NCBI GenBank assembly: GCA_038501625.1
Contig: JAZAYU010000012.1
Location: forward strand, 8,680,001-8,744,000
Reading direction: 5' to 3'
Length of the DNA stretch: 64,000 nt
Source of the DNA: Corbicula japonica
Lineage: Eukaryota > Mollusca > Bivalvia > Venerida > Cyrenidae
In this document: piece after piece, positions 21,800 to 34,117 of the stretch
How the letters are laid out: each line of letters begins with the position of its first letter
Position numbering within the stretch: the stretch's first letter is position 1
The notes under the pieces: model-generated
The model's database searches: none
Seen by the model: the letters and a program-made list of their open reading frames with translations, nothing else
What the model was told of the DNA's origin: nothing
Translations under genes and position numbers: made by a program

Positions 21800-22794
21800 T
21801 TTGTCACACTTCATTTCAGCTCAATAACTGGAGTACCGTTTGACCCAAAGCATTCAAACTTCACAGGGTGATGGCCCTTATTGAGTAGAAGAACCCTATT
21901 GATTTTGGGGACAGTAGGTCAAAGGTCAAGGTCACAGGGGCCTGAAAGTGAAAACCATTTGCTCAATAACTCGAGTTCCCTTTGACCCAGAGCATTCAAT
22001 CTTCATAGGGTGATAGTCCTTATTGAGTAGAAGAACCCTATTGATTTGGGGGTCAGTAGGTCAAAGGTCAAGGTCACAGGGTCCAGAAGAGTGTGCAAAC
22101 CATTTCGGCTCAATAACAGGAGTTCTATTTCACCCAAAACTTCATAAGATGGATGTCCTTATTGAGTATAGGACTCCTATTGATTTTGGGGACAGTAGGT
22201 CAAAGGTCAAGGTCACTGGGGCCCCAAGATTGAAAACCATTTCTGCTCAATAACTGGAGTACCGTTTGACCCAGAGCATTCACACTTTATGGGATGATAG
22301 CCCTTATTGAGTAGAAGAACCGTTTCCGCTCAATTACTTGAGTTCTATTTCACCCAGAGCCTTCAAACTTCATACGATGGACACAGGGACCCTGAAGAGT
22401 GAAAACTGTATCTGGTCAATAACTGGAGTACAGCTTGACCCAGAGCATTCAAACTAAATAGGGTAATAGCCCTTATTGAGTAGAAGAACCCTATTGATTT
22501 TGGGGTCAGTAGGTCACAGGGGCCAGAAGAGTGAAAACCGTTTCCACTCAATAACAGGAGTTCTATTTCACCCAGAGCTTTCAAACTTCATACGATGGAT
22601 GTCCTTATTGAGTAGAGGACTCCTATTGATTTTGGGGTCAGTAGGTCAAAGGTCAAGGTCACAGGGGCCCGATGAGTGAAAAATGGTTTCCTCTCACTAA
22701 CTGGAGTTCTATTTTACCTAGAGCCTTCAAACTTCTCAGGATGGTTGCTGTTATAGACTTGAAGAACCCTGTCAATTTTGGGGAATGTAGGCCA
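21800..22794 (+). repeat. Tandem array of about 140-bp units (family C core)
   Basis: About seven full or partial units, several shortened. The recurring aggtcaaaggtcaaggtcac contains direct AGGTCA half-sites with one-base spacing (DR1-like). Short forward frames here are repeat artefacts. Confidence 0.75.
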
Positions 22795-22859
22795 CAGACA
22801 TGGGGCAAATTATTTGTAAAAGTAATCCATAAATTAGCATTATTTGCCAAATTTGTGCA

Positions 22860-24267
22860 TTAAATTAAATTAGCATTACCATATTTTGAGAAAGTAATGC
22901 ATTTTAAATTAGCATTATTTCAAAAAGTAATGCATTAAATTAAGCATTATTTTATTCACAAGTGAACTGACAAAAAATAAAAAGTCAACTGTCAGTTTAT
23001 GTAAAAATGGATCGTCTTCCAAACCAATCACACAAAAGTTAAATGTACAAAGTATCAATCTGAAAGTGTGAAGATTTAAAGTGACACCTCAAGAACTTAC
23101 AACAAAACTATTCTCAGTATATATAGATTAGTAAAAAAAAAAAAAAAGAGATGCATAATTTTTGTTCCAAGATTCTAAAATACATTACTCTTAAAAATCT
23201 TGAATCAATATCAAGAAGAAATAAATTTGAAGCTTATACATGCTATATTTTTCTGAAACATGTATTCATAACTATAAGTTATTTGTTAAGATTTGTAAGG
23301 ATGTTTAAATTGTCATTTTCACATTGTTAAGAAATTAATTTAAGCACATTTAATATCTGTATCTAGAAACACTACACTTCACTTGTTAACATGAACATGA
23401 AACCTGTTTAACTTTGATTCGTTTTATGTAATCTCTTCTGTTAATCAAGTTCTCTCTGTGTTTGTTTATATTGCTATAAGCATTGTAAAATGTTTAATGC
23501 AAATAAATTTTCGTATTCGTATTCGTAGTACCAGTTTAGCTTTTTTACACACTTTTGTTATCTTTGACTTATTGCTATTTTCACACATTTAGAGTGTTGT
23601 ATTGACAAAGGACTACACTGCCAACTTATCTAATTAAATTATTATGTCACGTGCATCTGCATGATATGCTGATTTCCTGAAATCTGATATAGCCTCTTAT
23701 ATTTTTACAATGACACTGAACTGTAAGTATAATTTGGATAAATGGTTAGAAAAATAACTTCATTTGATTGTGAAAGTAAGAGTTTTGTGCAAGTCTGAAT
23801 GTTTAATTTGATTTCGATGCTAGCATATTTCAGAACAACATTTTTGGTATATTGCAATGAACTTCAAATGTCTAGTAGCATTTTCAGGAATATTTAAGTG
23901 TTTGACAATTGGTGGGAAATATCTTGTCCCAATGAATGTCTACAGTATGATGAATTAAAGTGCTGTATTTGTTGACAGAGCTTTATGGATCACTAGCTTT
24001 TGATTTGTTTTATTTTTTGCATTTTCTTAAGACAACTAAGCTTACGTTCCCATTGCTTAATCATAAAAAATGTTCAAACTTTACAACATTCTGATGAAAA
24101 GGCTTCACTTATTGTCTGTTTCTTGTTTTACTAATAGTGAACACATCAGAATACTTAACTTTATAATTTACATGTATGTTTTTCTCTTGCTATAAATAAT
24201 GTATGTAGTAGACTAATAACTTTGCATAAACAAGTTACTGTTTATATAAATATTATTTAATAAAATG
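22860..24267. other. Interior of the hAT-like element, no gene
   Basis: AT-rich. Includes gcattatttcaaaaagtaatgc subterminal motifs and a poly(A) run near 23135. Nothing coding. Confidence 0.5.
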
Positions 24268-25505
24268 CAGGGACCGACAAATTCCTAAATTTTCTTGTTG
24301 CCCACTGGGCAAGTGGAATTTTTATCTGGTTGCCCGGAAAATCGCGTAAAATTGTCAATCGTAAAAAAACAGTTTGTTAAGCAATAACAGTACATCCTTT
24401 ATAACAAACAAAATGCACACACCTGCCTTAAACATCAATGCATTCTATTTCAAAATAAAACATTATAATATAAATCAATGCAAATTTATGCAACTAGTTT
24501 GAAAAAATGAGTTTTTTGTGTGTTTTATTTTTGTTACTAGAACTATAGCCCAGTTCTACACAAACTATCATGTTTCAGTTCTTGTGATATATGATTTGCA
24601 TCGACCTGATATCATGATCAGATAGTATATATATGATTTTTAATTCTACAACAGTGGCTTACAAATCTGTAAAAATGTTTGCTGTTTATCATCTCTTTTG
24701 TTCATATAATATTTATTTAGTAATATTTTAGCGCATACGAAATAATTTGGGGAGATTTTGTATTTTAGTCAATTTAATAACCAAACTTATTATCTCCCTT
24801 TTTACATTAGACAACATGTATCGCAAAACTAATATTTGCCGTCGTATCACAAATGACCCATTCTAAAATCTAATCCTTATTACTAAACACAGTAAAGCAC
24901 ATACATCAATAAATTAAAGCATTATTTTAAAATTCAACTGAGGAATTTTCCTTAAAATGAACAGATTAGTCATTACTGTCAGATGTATAGTTTAGAATAA
25001 CTCGATTAAAGTAACAACTGTGAACTAATTTATTTAATCATTAGCAATCAAATTACCTAATCACTTCTCGTCATATTAATTAAGCGGCGACAAACGACTA
25101 AATATACATGTACATCATTTTAATTGGCCATGACACAATTTTGACAGTTTTTACACTTTGTGTTGCATAATCTCGCGAGAATCAAAATATCTCGCGATAA
25201 AGATGGTACCGATTGTTGTGAAATATAGGCGTGTAGAGTAGTGTAAATTTATCTACGATAAGCTTTGATTGGATGATTTTTATACACGTAGGCGGTGCTG
25301 ATTCATACGATCTGATGATTAGGGAATGTCATTTATTGATGTCTATTGAATTTTGTTTATTTAGCAACTTGATAAAATTACCACCCCAGGCAACTAATTA
25401 CAGATTTTTATGGTGGGCCGGCGGACTAGCTCTTAAAATTTTACTTGCCTGGCAGATCAAAGCTGGTTGTCCGCGGGCACCGGGCAAAGGATTTGTCGGT
25501 CCCTG
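24268..25505 (+). mobile_element. 1.2-kb nested TIR element with CAG ends and 6-bp duplication
   Basis: Ends cagggaccgacaaat / atttgtcggtccctg, with further subterminal similarity (tgcccgg / ccgggca). Directly flanked by aaaatg on both sides. CAG ends with a 6-bp duplication suggest a hAT6-type group. No coding capacity seen; one 77-codon frame at its right end is not convincing. Confidence 0.75.
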
Positions 25506-25937
25506 AAAATGAATCAACAATATCAAATAGTAAACACAATCCAATTAATGCTCAATAATGCTAAGCATTACAGCATTTTGGTATAGGTAATGCATTAAAT
25601 AGCATTAAAATAATGCTAAATCTATTGCATTAATCATTACCTTGCATTACTGACAAAAAGTAATGCATTATTAATGCATTAGCATTAAAATTTAATTTGC
25701 CCCATGTCTGGTAGGCCAGAATTCAACATCACAGGGGCCCGTAGAGTGAATAACTTACTGCGTTGTATTGATTCCTTTGAATACTCATTAACTTACTGCA
25801 TTATATTGATGACATTTTAGTTTTCAGTTAACACATAGATGATCATGTCATTTCCTTCCTTCAATTAATTCAATAGGGTGCAGGAGGGGAGACATGCGTT
25901 TTTCACAAAAAACATCTAGTTAAGGTTATTTTTACTC

Positions 25938-26116
25938 TTTTTGACCCTTTATTCCATATATAATGGTTTTATTGCTTGTGTGACCAGTGTAGATCAGAAT
26001 CAGCAAACACATCGTTGCCATAAGATCTAAATCTACACTGGTCACTTCTTGGTAAGAAATATCATAATGAATCAAAACCCAATGGTGTAGATCATGATTC
26101 ATATTTATCTGATGAA
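25938..26116 (+). mobile_element. TTAA MITE, left two-thirds
   Basis: gaccctttattccatatata start, first hairpin and linker present; the right end is missing. Confidence 0.6.
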
Positions 26117-26353
26117 ACTAAAAGAAATTTCTTATCACTATCAGTTAAGCACTAGTTGAAACATATCTAGTTTAGCAAACCCCAATATTCTATATAAAAG
26201 GCGCATTTGTGTATGTGTCTCTTTAAGAAAAAGTATCTTTGGCACCCTCTGGAGCTTTTCTTTAAGAGATCAAGTGATATATACATGAAAATAATGCTGA
26301 AATCGTGTTTCTTTTTGTTTTTAACATAACTATTATATTATTAATAATAATAA

Positions 26354-26575
26354 TTAACCCTTTCTTCCATAAATACATGTTATTACGCATGTGCAACAAG
26401 TGTAGATCCAGATCAGCCATTGGATCTGTACTGTTCGCTTTTCAGTCAGATATATCCTGACAAATCAAAAAGCAAACAGTGCAGGTCCTGATCAAACGGC
26501 ATGGATGTGCCGGCTGATCTTGATCTGCACTGTTCGCCCACGCAAAACAGGTGTGTCTTTGGAGGAAAGGTTTAA
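26354..26575 (+). mobile_element. TTAA MITE, near-complete
   Basis: ttaaccctttcttccataaa to tctttggaggaaaggtttaa; the first hairpin is shortened. Confidence 0.75.
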
Positions 26576-26930
26576 TATTTATTATAAATATGAATTAAAT
26601 ATGGGAAGATATTACTGATAATACAACAGTCACCATTTTGAATAGTATTAACATTTTGACAGGTCATGTGACTTTTCACCGGAACCACAATGGGCATTCA
26701 TAATATAAACAAACAACTTTCTAACACACAATAGTAGATTGGTTCAATTTTAGCCATGAAGTCTGCACTGTTAATGAGAGAAGTGTTTAAGAAAGATTTG
26801 GGGTGTAGGTTGTTAGTTGAGATGGGTGATAGTAAATTTGGAAAAAGAAAGTTCCTCCTTGGAAAAAAAGGTAAAAGGTGTGTGGGTTTTTGGTGATATA
26901 GATAGATATCATATACCAAATATTGTATTT

Positions 26931-27181
26931 ATGCCACCATAAAGTGGGAGGCATATAAAGTTGCACTCATCCATCTGTATGTCCCCCAAATCTTGTGGCA
27001 TCAACTTCTCATTAACTATTAGGCAGTTCCTTTCAATCTTGCAGATGGTCAAGCAGGATGTTTAGATGATCGTAAATAAAAGATTTTTTAATGCGACCAT
27101 TTTTACCAGAGTTATGGCCTTTTGATGTTACAAATGTTGTTGCAGCAGTGGTGGCATCAGTGTCTGTGGACACATTCTAGT
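26931..27181 (+). mobile_element. Helentron-like element (family B), single-unit copy
   Basis: Hairpin-type end tatgccaccataaagtgggaggcatata, then catctgtatgtccccc and one core unit ending gtggacacattctag. Confidence 0.6.
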
Positions 27182-28565
27182 TTTCAGTATGTTGGTGACC
27201 AGTCAGCTGACATTCTTGTAAACATTATGAAGGACAATATATTAGGCATTAGAAAATTAATTCCTAGGTAATCATCCCCGCCCGCGCCTTGAAAATCTCT
27301 CTGCCTGAACGTTTTTTGTTTTTTTAAATGTGTACATCAACATTTACATTACGAGTACAAATTTACAAATTAGTAGAGTACAAAAATGTAGTATGAAACA
27401 TTGAAGTGCAAATCAGCAATTCATAGTCAGCTAGATGCTTTTTTTTTCTTTTCACTACGTAAGTGTCGTTAGAAACTGTGAGAATGATAAATAAAAAATA
27501 CCCCCCCCCCCCATTTTTTCCCAAAATTTGGATGAGAATTTAGGTATTAATTTTCTATTGCCTTATCAGGAACAGTAATTATAAATGATTGTTGGAAAGC
27601 ATATTTTGCTCTCAGTCAAATTTTTGTTGCTGTGGGTTCATTCCCCTTGCTGATGTTGAAACAAAAACAAAAGGTGTGGCTTAAAGTAAAGCAACCTGAA
27701 CGTGTGATTAATAATGAACAATGTTCTGTCAATTATACTTCCTGTGCTATTTCTCAAATATCAGTTGCTATGCATAGTGTTTGATGTTTTGGTTGCAAGT
27801 CAAAATCTAAATGAAATCGAAATTTGTAGTACCTGGTAAGTTCTATTTTAGTTGGTAAGATTTCCATTGTTTATGGTTACATTAAATGTGGCTGCTGCCT
27901 CCAGACCCCAACTTCTCTCACTAATAGGAAACACGTCTATTTGTTTTATTTAAAGAATTTTCAGACCTGAATTTTTTGGCTCAAGTTCAATCAACAAAAT
28001 CAGCTGATTTTGGTCATGTTCACCTTATATGTTATAAATAGCAATTTTTCAACTGCTATCACAAATTTATTGGTAGTTAACTCAAAAATGAATCTACAAA
28101 TGTTTTTTGTGTTAATTTTTATTTTAATACTCACCCTCTAAAAATGATAAATATGTGGTAAAAAATTAAGTAAACTGAGAACAAAATGGTGACCATTGAA
28201 ACTGAAACAGTACACGCATAGCACGGCTTTATTGTGAGCAGTAGACAGGAACATTCGGAGTCCAATAAACTAGATTTTATCCCAAGAGGGGAACTGGTCA
28301 TTTCTCTACCTGCCATTTTGGTCAATTCATAACCATTGCTTGGTCGATTTTTAACCATTGCTTGGTCAATTTGTAACAAAAATATTTATATATATTTTTT
28401 AATATTTTTATTGAAAGAATATCAAAGACATCTGTTAGTTTGTCAGTATCTTTTGATCCTGGTCTGTTTGTTTGATAGGAATGTATATTGAATGGATGTC
28501 ACAATAAAAAGTTTTGTGATCTAATTTAATTATTCAGCAATAACCAAAAAAGTCCATGCATTTGT
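27182..28565. other. No gene recognised
   Basis: AT-rich with a poly(C) run near 27500. One 82-codon minus-strand frame (28131-28379) shows no motif and is not claimed. Confidence 0.4.
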
Positions 28566-28760
28566 TATCCCCCAGCAGTAGGGGAATGGTTTTCCTCTGT
28601 CCGTCTGTCTGTCCATCCTTCTGTCCGTGTGTGCATGCTCCTCAACTCCTGGAAGGAAATTCATGAAATTTTGGTCAATTGTTCACCCCATCAAGACGAT
28701 GTGCCGAACCCATGTTATAACTATGCCAGATTTTTGTAAAAGACAAATTTTTCACAGGAA
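28566..28760 (+). mobile_element. Helentron-like element, 5' fragment
   Basis: Starts atcccccagcagtagggga, followed by the microsatellite ctgtccgtctgtctgtccat and a single non-repeated core (tcaactcctggaaggaaattc). Confidence 0.5.
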
Positions 28761-28874
28761 ACTGTGTCTATGAGCAGCTGCTGTCAATCTCAGAAAACAA
28801 GTAATAAAGTTAGGCAGACGACATGCTTGTTATGCAGACGACATTTCACAGTTAATTAAGATTTTAAATTCAAA

Positions 28875-29050
28875 ATGTCGGCATCTGATCTGGATCTACA
28901 CTCCTCCCTTCTTTGGTCAGAAATAACCTAATAAATCTAGAACTACTAACATTGTAGATTCTGATCAGACACCATGGACATGCTTGGTGATCTAGATCTA
29001 CACTGGTTGTCCATGGGATATCTGTCATATACCATAGAGTAAGTGGTTAT
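28875..29050 (+). mobile_element. TTAA MITE, 5'-truncated
   Basis: Keeps the linker, second hairpin and a tagagtaagtggtta end; abuts the next copy directly. Confidence 0.6.
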
Positions 29051-29267
29051 CCCTTTCCTTATTTTTATGCATGTGTGACCAGTGAAGATCCAGATCAGCC
29101 GAAACATTAGTGACATCTGACCAGGATCTTCACTGGTGGCTAAGAAATATCCTAATAAATCAAAGTGAACAGTGAAGATCCTGATCTGTCGGGACAGATG
29201 TGCTGGCTAATCTGGATCTACACCTTTGCTCATGCAATAAAGGTGTATCTATGTAGGAAAGGGTTAT
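29046..29267 (+). mobile_element. TTAA MITE in tandem with the preceding copy
   Basis: ttatccctttcctta to gtaggaaagggttata. The two copies share the junction ggttat, as if one inserted at the other's terminal target. Confidence 0.7.
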
Positions 29268-29416
29268 ACTGGATGCTGGATCATACCACACCAGGCACCA
29301 ACTCTTTATAGGAAAGATATTTAATGCGAAAAATTACAAAAAACATGGTGTTTTGAAAAATTATTTGGTTAAACAGTTTTATATGAATAAGTAACAATGT
29401 GATCTGTGTGCTGGGG

Positions 29417-29485
29417 TCCCTGCCAGGACTTGAACCTGGAATTCTTTACTTGATCAGAAAAGTGTGTTTCTTTACACTACAGGGA
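29417..29485 (-). tRNA. tRNA-like sequence, probable pseudogene
   Basis: On the minus strand: 6-bp acceptor TCCCTG/CAGGGA, 4-bp D-stem GTGT/ACAC, and T-arm CCAGG-ttcaagt-CCTGG with a good B box. The anticodon arm is poor and no confident anticodon can be read. The acceptor resembles tRNA-Glu. Likely a tRNA-derived repeat or relic. Confidence 0.4.
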
Positions 29486-29549
29486 TGAACCCAGACACAG
29501 ACCTTGTTGGTACAGTTTATATGAAACAATAATGAGTCATTTTTCCTGT

Positions 29550-29638
29550 TATCCTTTTCCTCCATATATTCTTCCATATATATGCCTTTATGATGTGGGC
29601 AATCATTGTAGATCTAGATTAGTAGGCACATCTATTGG
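29550..29638 (+). mobile_element. TTAA MITE, left end only
   Basis: atccttttcctccatatatt and the first hairpin arm, cut at 29638 by the next Helentron-like element. Confidence 0.5.
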
Positions 29639-30140
29639 ATGTTTATGCCCCCACTCTGAAAGAGGGGGGCATATAGGTTTGCCCTTGCCCTTCTGTCCAT
29701 ATGTCTGAAACTTGTGTTGCTCAAAAAGTATGAGAGCCACAATCATTAAACTTTTCATGTGGGTTGACCATCTAATGTAAATGTGCACCTGGGTTTTATT
29801 TCTGGCTGTGCCCATCAAGACCCAGAGTTATGGCCTTTTATGCATTTCAATATAATGCAATAAGCATGTAATCTTGTGATCCATGTAAGTCCAAAAGTAT
29901 ATGAGTCACTGTCATGAAATTTTACAGGCATGTTGACCATCATGTGAGGTTTGGCACTTAGGGTTTTGTTTTTTGCCACACCCATTTACATATATCAGTA
30001 TAATGCATTCAGCTTGCAATTTTTTGTCATGCATAACTTCAAAAGTAGGAGAGCCACAAACATGAAACTTTACAGGTATGTTGACCATCATGTGTAGTTG
30101 TGCACCTGGGATTTTGTTTCTGGCCATGCAAATTTAGATT
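29639..30140 (+). mobile_element. Helentron-like element with about 3 tandem units
   Basis: 5' hairpin gcccccactctgaaagaggggggc, then tandem units (gagagccaca.tcatgaaacttt.caggtatgttgaccatcatgtg.. gcacctgggttttgtttctggc) with a period of about 165 bp. Confidence 0.6.
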
Positions 30141-30476
30141 TGCTTTGTAACAATGACAACTGGTAGGCCAGCTACATGCCAAGTTTTTAAATATATTTTT
30201 AAGTTTGCAGTTCTAAATTTGGTTGTTTGAGTAGTACCCACGCATTTGTCGTTCCCCAGTCTGTGGCATTGATTTAGGGATGTGAAAAAATCAACTTATA
30301 ACCAAGTTTATATTGTAATTAAATTTTATTTTTATGATCAATATAAAGCTTTATGGTCAAGTTTGCAATTAAACTGGAAAACAGGTTTTGTTTTTTTTCA
30401 GACAGTCATGAGGGGGCATTTGTCATAAGTTGGTGGCATGTTTGATGTTCAATTTATGAACATTTGGTCAGTTTCT

Positions 30477-30704
30477 TAACCCTTTTCTCCATATACTGTG
30501 ATCAGTGTAGATCCAGATCAGCTGGCATTTCTATGCCATATGATCGGGATCTGTACTGTTTGCTACTTGGTCAGAAATAACCTAATAAATCCAAACGCAG
30601 ACAGGGTAGATCCAGATTAGACAGCATGGATGTGCCAGTTGATCTTGATTTACACAGTTTGCACATGGGATAATTAAAGACATTCATATGGAGTAGAGGG
30701 TTAA
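30477..30704 (+). mobile_element. TTAA MITE, near-complete
   Basis: taacccttttctccatatac to atatggagtagagggttaa; both hairpins present with base changes. Confidence 0.75.
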
Positions 30705-30794
30705 AAATAAATTTTGTAAAAGACTTTATTTCACCTTCTGGTATTGTTTTTTTCTCATACAAAACAAGACGTTGTATTATGCAATTAACCTTTA

Positions 30795-30992
30795 TTAACC
30801 CTTTACTCTGTATATACACCATTTTATGCTTGTGTGAGACCAGTATAGATCCAGATCAGCCAGATCCAGATCTGCTTTTCCTGATAAATCAAAATGCAAA
30901 CAGTGCAGGTCCAGATCAGATGGCATGGAGGTACCAGCTAATCTGGATCTACATTTTGTATCACCCATGCCGTAAAGGTGTAAAGGGTTAAC
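30795..30992 (+). mobile_element. TTAA MITE, internally deleted
   Basis: ttaaccctttactctgtata to gtgtaaagggttaa; the first hairpin arm and part of the linker are deleted. Confidence 0.75.
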
Positions 30993-32365
30993 TAGTAGAT
31001 TCTTTATAATGGGATTTTGATACACAGTATGTTAATGCCTTTTAAAACTTTAATAATAATTATTTAAAACAAGAAATATCTTTAAAAAAAGATAAACGGC
31101 GTTGATGGAAAAGATTTTTATATATAAGAAAGAAAGAAATAAAGAGCGTGCAAAAATTTCGTCTGATGATAATACGTCGACTTAAGAAGAATGTCTAATG
31201 TTAACTGTACATTTATTCAGTTTCAATAGAATACCTCTTGTAGAGTTAGTACTAATGACGAATAAATGTTATTAAAATACAATAAATGAAAATAATGACA
31301 ACTTGTTACAAAAGCGAAATCTACCAACTTTTACGTAAATTAACTTAAAAAAAGTGTCCCTCCCGAGTATTGAACCCGGGGCATCCGCTTGAGAGGCGAG
31401 TGTGATAACCACTACACCAAGGCGATTTGAATGTCTGGACTTGAAATTAAGAATCAGTATCAAAGGAACTAGAAAGGAACCAATAAGAACCAGAAATATC
31501 TGCACTCCTCTGTCGTTTTACACTGTGTATTGTACTCGAGTGTTTACCTGACACCCATGAATATTCCATATAAAATCGTATTTAAGCCATCAATTGACTT
31601 AACTGTTTATTTATACCGTAAATATCTTTTTCTCCAATACAATTATCGCTTTTAAAAACGAAAATGCCCGAACATATAAGTGCCATGTAAATACACGAAA
31701 ATGCCCGAACATATAAGTGCCATGTAAATACTAACACACAATATAAAAATGGTTACGGTAATCATTTACGAGACCCACTAATAACCAATCAAAATAATCT
31801 ATTTGATTTTCCCGCTGCATAATAAGTTTTATTTACAATATTTCATTGGTCGAAAAACTAGGTCAAAAGTGAGCTTAGACAGCAATCTCACTAAAGTCAC
31901 ATCTAACAAACTGTTAGATCTGATGACGGCCCGCAGACACCGTACATAAGCTATAGCGGTTTTCCCCGAATACTATTTTTAGAAATTGTCAACACGGGAA
32001 GCATGATTTATAAGGTTCACAAACTGATCTGAAGATGTCATTACATTAGAAAAAAATGCAATACTACATAAATACGTGTGTCTTCTTTAAATATGTATTA
32101 AACAGGCTGTAAACACTTTCCGTGGTTTTAAATACTATGTTTACTTTCACTTTTGCGATTTTGTAGGCGACAATCTGATTGGTTCAAAGGGTTAGTGATA
32201 AAAGCACGTTTTAGTTACTTGTCGTCAGATCCTGATAGCGTAGCGGTTTTTAGGAGATGATTTTAATCAGATTGGCTTAGACAGCTAACGCCGAAAAATC
32301 TTATTATAACTACGGTAATAATTAAATAGCTATTTCATGGTGATGCACAATCATATAAGATGATA
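30993..32365. other. Mostly unique sequence, possible promoter region
   Basis: Apart from the tRNA-like relic, no repeat is recognised. It contains a short internal duplication (aaaatgcccgaacatataag twice near 31660 and 31700). The last 200 bp are GC-richer and may hold a promoter. Confidence 0.3.
31357..31427 (-). tRNA. tRNA-Glu(CTC)-like sequence, probable pseudogene
   Basis: Minus strand reads a clear A-box region (ggtgtagtggttatcac), an anticodon loop CTCTCAA (anticodon CTC, U33 present) on a short CGC/GCG stem, and a T-arm CCGGGttcaatactCGG. The acceptor stem pairs poorly (about 4 of 7 including wobbles), so it is probably a degenerate copy. Confidence 0.45.
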
Positions 32366-32397
32366 ATGGCAGCATTCAGAGGATTAGCAAATACATG
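32366..32397 (+). other. Possible first coding exon (start region) of a plus-strand transcript
   Basis: An ATG opens MAAFRGLANT and is followed by a GTATAG donor. The preceding 200 bp are unique, with inverted CCAAT boxes (gattgg near 32180 and 32270). Joining to the exon-like island at 33140 does not keep a frame open, so translation is doubtful. Confidence 0.25.
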
Positions 32398-32810
32398 GTA
32401 TAGTTTTGTCACTGTCCCATTATCTTAAACAAACAGTGCTTGCTTTTTGTCAACTAAATTCACCCTGTGTTGAACTAAAGAAAATCATTCAAGTGTGATA
32501 GAAGATTAACATTTTCATTGGGTGTTGTAATCATGTAAGAAATGGGAGGGAAAAACGCATGACTTTGTGACATACACAGAATTGCTGGCCATGTATTTAC
32601 ACACCTTTGTTCAGTTCAGCTGGGGTTTGTTTTGAAGATATATCAGTATATGTAAGTTATTTTAAGTTTTATTTGTAAATAACAATATAAGTGCTGCAAA
32701 AAATAACTTTTAAGTTAACTCAACAATTTTTTATTTTAAAAAATTCTAGTGAAAATGTTGGCACATCTTTTATAATTTCCACTTAGGCACTCCTGAGCAT
32801 GTGGAGGAAA

Positions 32811-32882
32811 GTAGTGTTTAGAGGTAGAACATTTGACTGCTGTTCTAGAGGTTGCTGGTTTGGATTCCACCTTTGGTCCAAC
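32811..32882 (+). tRNA. tRNA-Cys-derived sequence, probable pseudogene
   Basis: gaggtagaacatttgactgc, then a ttctagaggttgctggtttg B-box region and tggattcc closely follow the core of metazoan tRNA-Cys, but the anticodon is mutated (GCTG in place of GCAG) and stems are imperfect. Confidence 0.4.
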
Positions 32883-33139
32883 ACTTCTTTTGTAATTTTT
32901 TCATATGCCACAAGATGGATGCAAAAGTACTGGTTTTGTTGTTACAAAATTTGAGTTTTTGATGCCAATTAAAGTGGAGTTTCTTATAGGTACTAAATAA
33001 GATGCCCAACTGTAGTGACTGCAATAATTAGCGCTTTGAAAATTTGACACTAGAGCTACTTGAACCCGTCCAGATATTTATGAAGATTTCAGATCAGCGG
33101 TTTTACTTTAACCCTCTATGATTGTTGTAGCGTCCGCAG

Positions 33140-33299
33140 GTGGTACAAAAATGGAACATAACGACTGACCAAGGACATCCATGTGACATAACAGGAAATC
33201 CCAGGCGAATCAACAAGACTCAACCTCTCTTCGTTCCTAGCTTTCAACCTAACCAGACGTGTGCCACTTTCATCAGGAGTCATCCTGCGATATTAGAAG
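33140..33299 (+). ncRNA. Exon-like island of a candidate multi-exon transcript
   Basis: Bounded by cgtccgcag| and |gttggt, and clearly GC-richer than its surroundings. One frame is open throughout (53 codons, VVQKWNITTDQGHPCD...), but I recognise no family and cannot join it in frame to other islands. Called as non-coding or unknown. Confidence 0.3.
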
Positions 33300-33715
33300 G
33301 TTGGTTCCTTTCTAATGTTATTTTATATCTGCTATAGTGTCCAATGGACACTACATTGTGCTGATAACAACCTGTCTCATTAATTTTATAACCAGTAACA
33401 ATCATCTGAACATAATAATGATCTTTTAAAAAAATGTTGATTTACAATAATTAATACTAAATTATTTGTAGATTTTCATTCATTTTTATCCCAATGTGGT
33501 GTAGAACCAAGATTTACATTTTTGACAACTTTTGTAACCTTCCTTGTCCATAAATTTACAGACACATTTATCTATTAATAAACAGACAGTCCATAAATCA
33601 CAGTCCATAAAAACAGCCGTTTCCTTGACCTGATAAAACCAATCGTATTTGCTATTCATAACTACAGTCACGTGACCAATGTAGACCTCGATCAGCCTGC
33701 AAATCCATAGTCTGT

Positions 33716-34030
33716 TACAATCTCCTTCGCAGAGTTGTCGTTCCTTACACTCACTTTACATCTCTGCGAAAGGCTCAATGTCAAGATTTTTGACCAAACT
33801 AAGAAGCTTCGTTGTATACAGTCATAATTATGAATTTGGAAACTTGTGGTATAACAAATGACAGAAATCTTCACTATCTTTCATTAAAACCGAAGAAACC
33901 CAAGCTATTTTAAATGTAGTTAGTGAACTATTTTGTTGCTCCAAAGTAAACATAGTTGAAAGTAGTCCCAGCCTATAACAGAGGTGAATGTATATGAGCT
34001 GATAGTGTAAGAGAGTGAGTCTGTTACCGT
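33716..34030 (-). repeat. Dispersed repeat, inverted partner of 10981-11325
   Basis: Reverse complement of the 11.0-11.3 kb sequence, sharing cgcagagttgtcgttcctta and cctataacagaggtgaatg. Confidence 0.6.
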
Positions 34031-34117
34031 CAACACTGTAAATAAGATATGAAATGGCCCATATTCAGAAAGAAATGTAAGTTAATAAACAAATACAGGT
34101 GGTGACAGGTTTCTGAA

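Larger units (their letters stand above)
22795..25710 (+). mobile_element. 2.9-kb hAT-like non-autonomous element
   Basis: Perfect 18-bp TIRs cagacatggggcaaatta / taatttgccccatgtctg flanked by perfect 8-bp target duplications gtaggcca (22787-22794, 25711-25718). CAG termini plus 8-bp duplications are the hAT signature. Subterminal regions are full of taatgcatta / attagcatta repeats, as in hAT ends. No transposase frame. Another element is nested at 24268-25505. Confidence 0.88.
21735..25921 (+). mobile_element. Helentron-like non-autonomous element (family C), split by a hAT-like insertion
   Basis: 5' hairpin cccctctctggggg, then ctgtccgtctgtctgtcggt microsatellite, then about 140-bp tandem units (gctcaataactggagt...gaccc.gagcattcaaactt...ttattgagtagaagaaccct...aggtcaaaggtcaaggtcac) to 22794. 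It resumes at 25719 and ends near a gtttttcacaaaaaac hairpin plus atctagttaa. This layout (tandem core, microsatellite, terminal hairpin, no target duplication) matches Helentron-associated and bivalve pearl-type elements. Confidence 0.65.

Noticed and set aside
25273..25506. 77-residue frame at the end of the nested element
   Set aside because: Runs into the terminal inverted repeat and has no transposase motif.
33140..33299. Protein-coding exon of a recognisable family
   Set aside because: Open frame of 53 codons but no motif and no in-frame partner exon.
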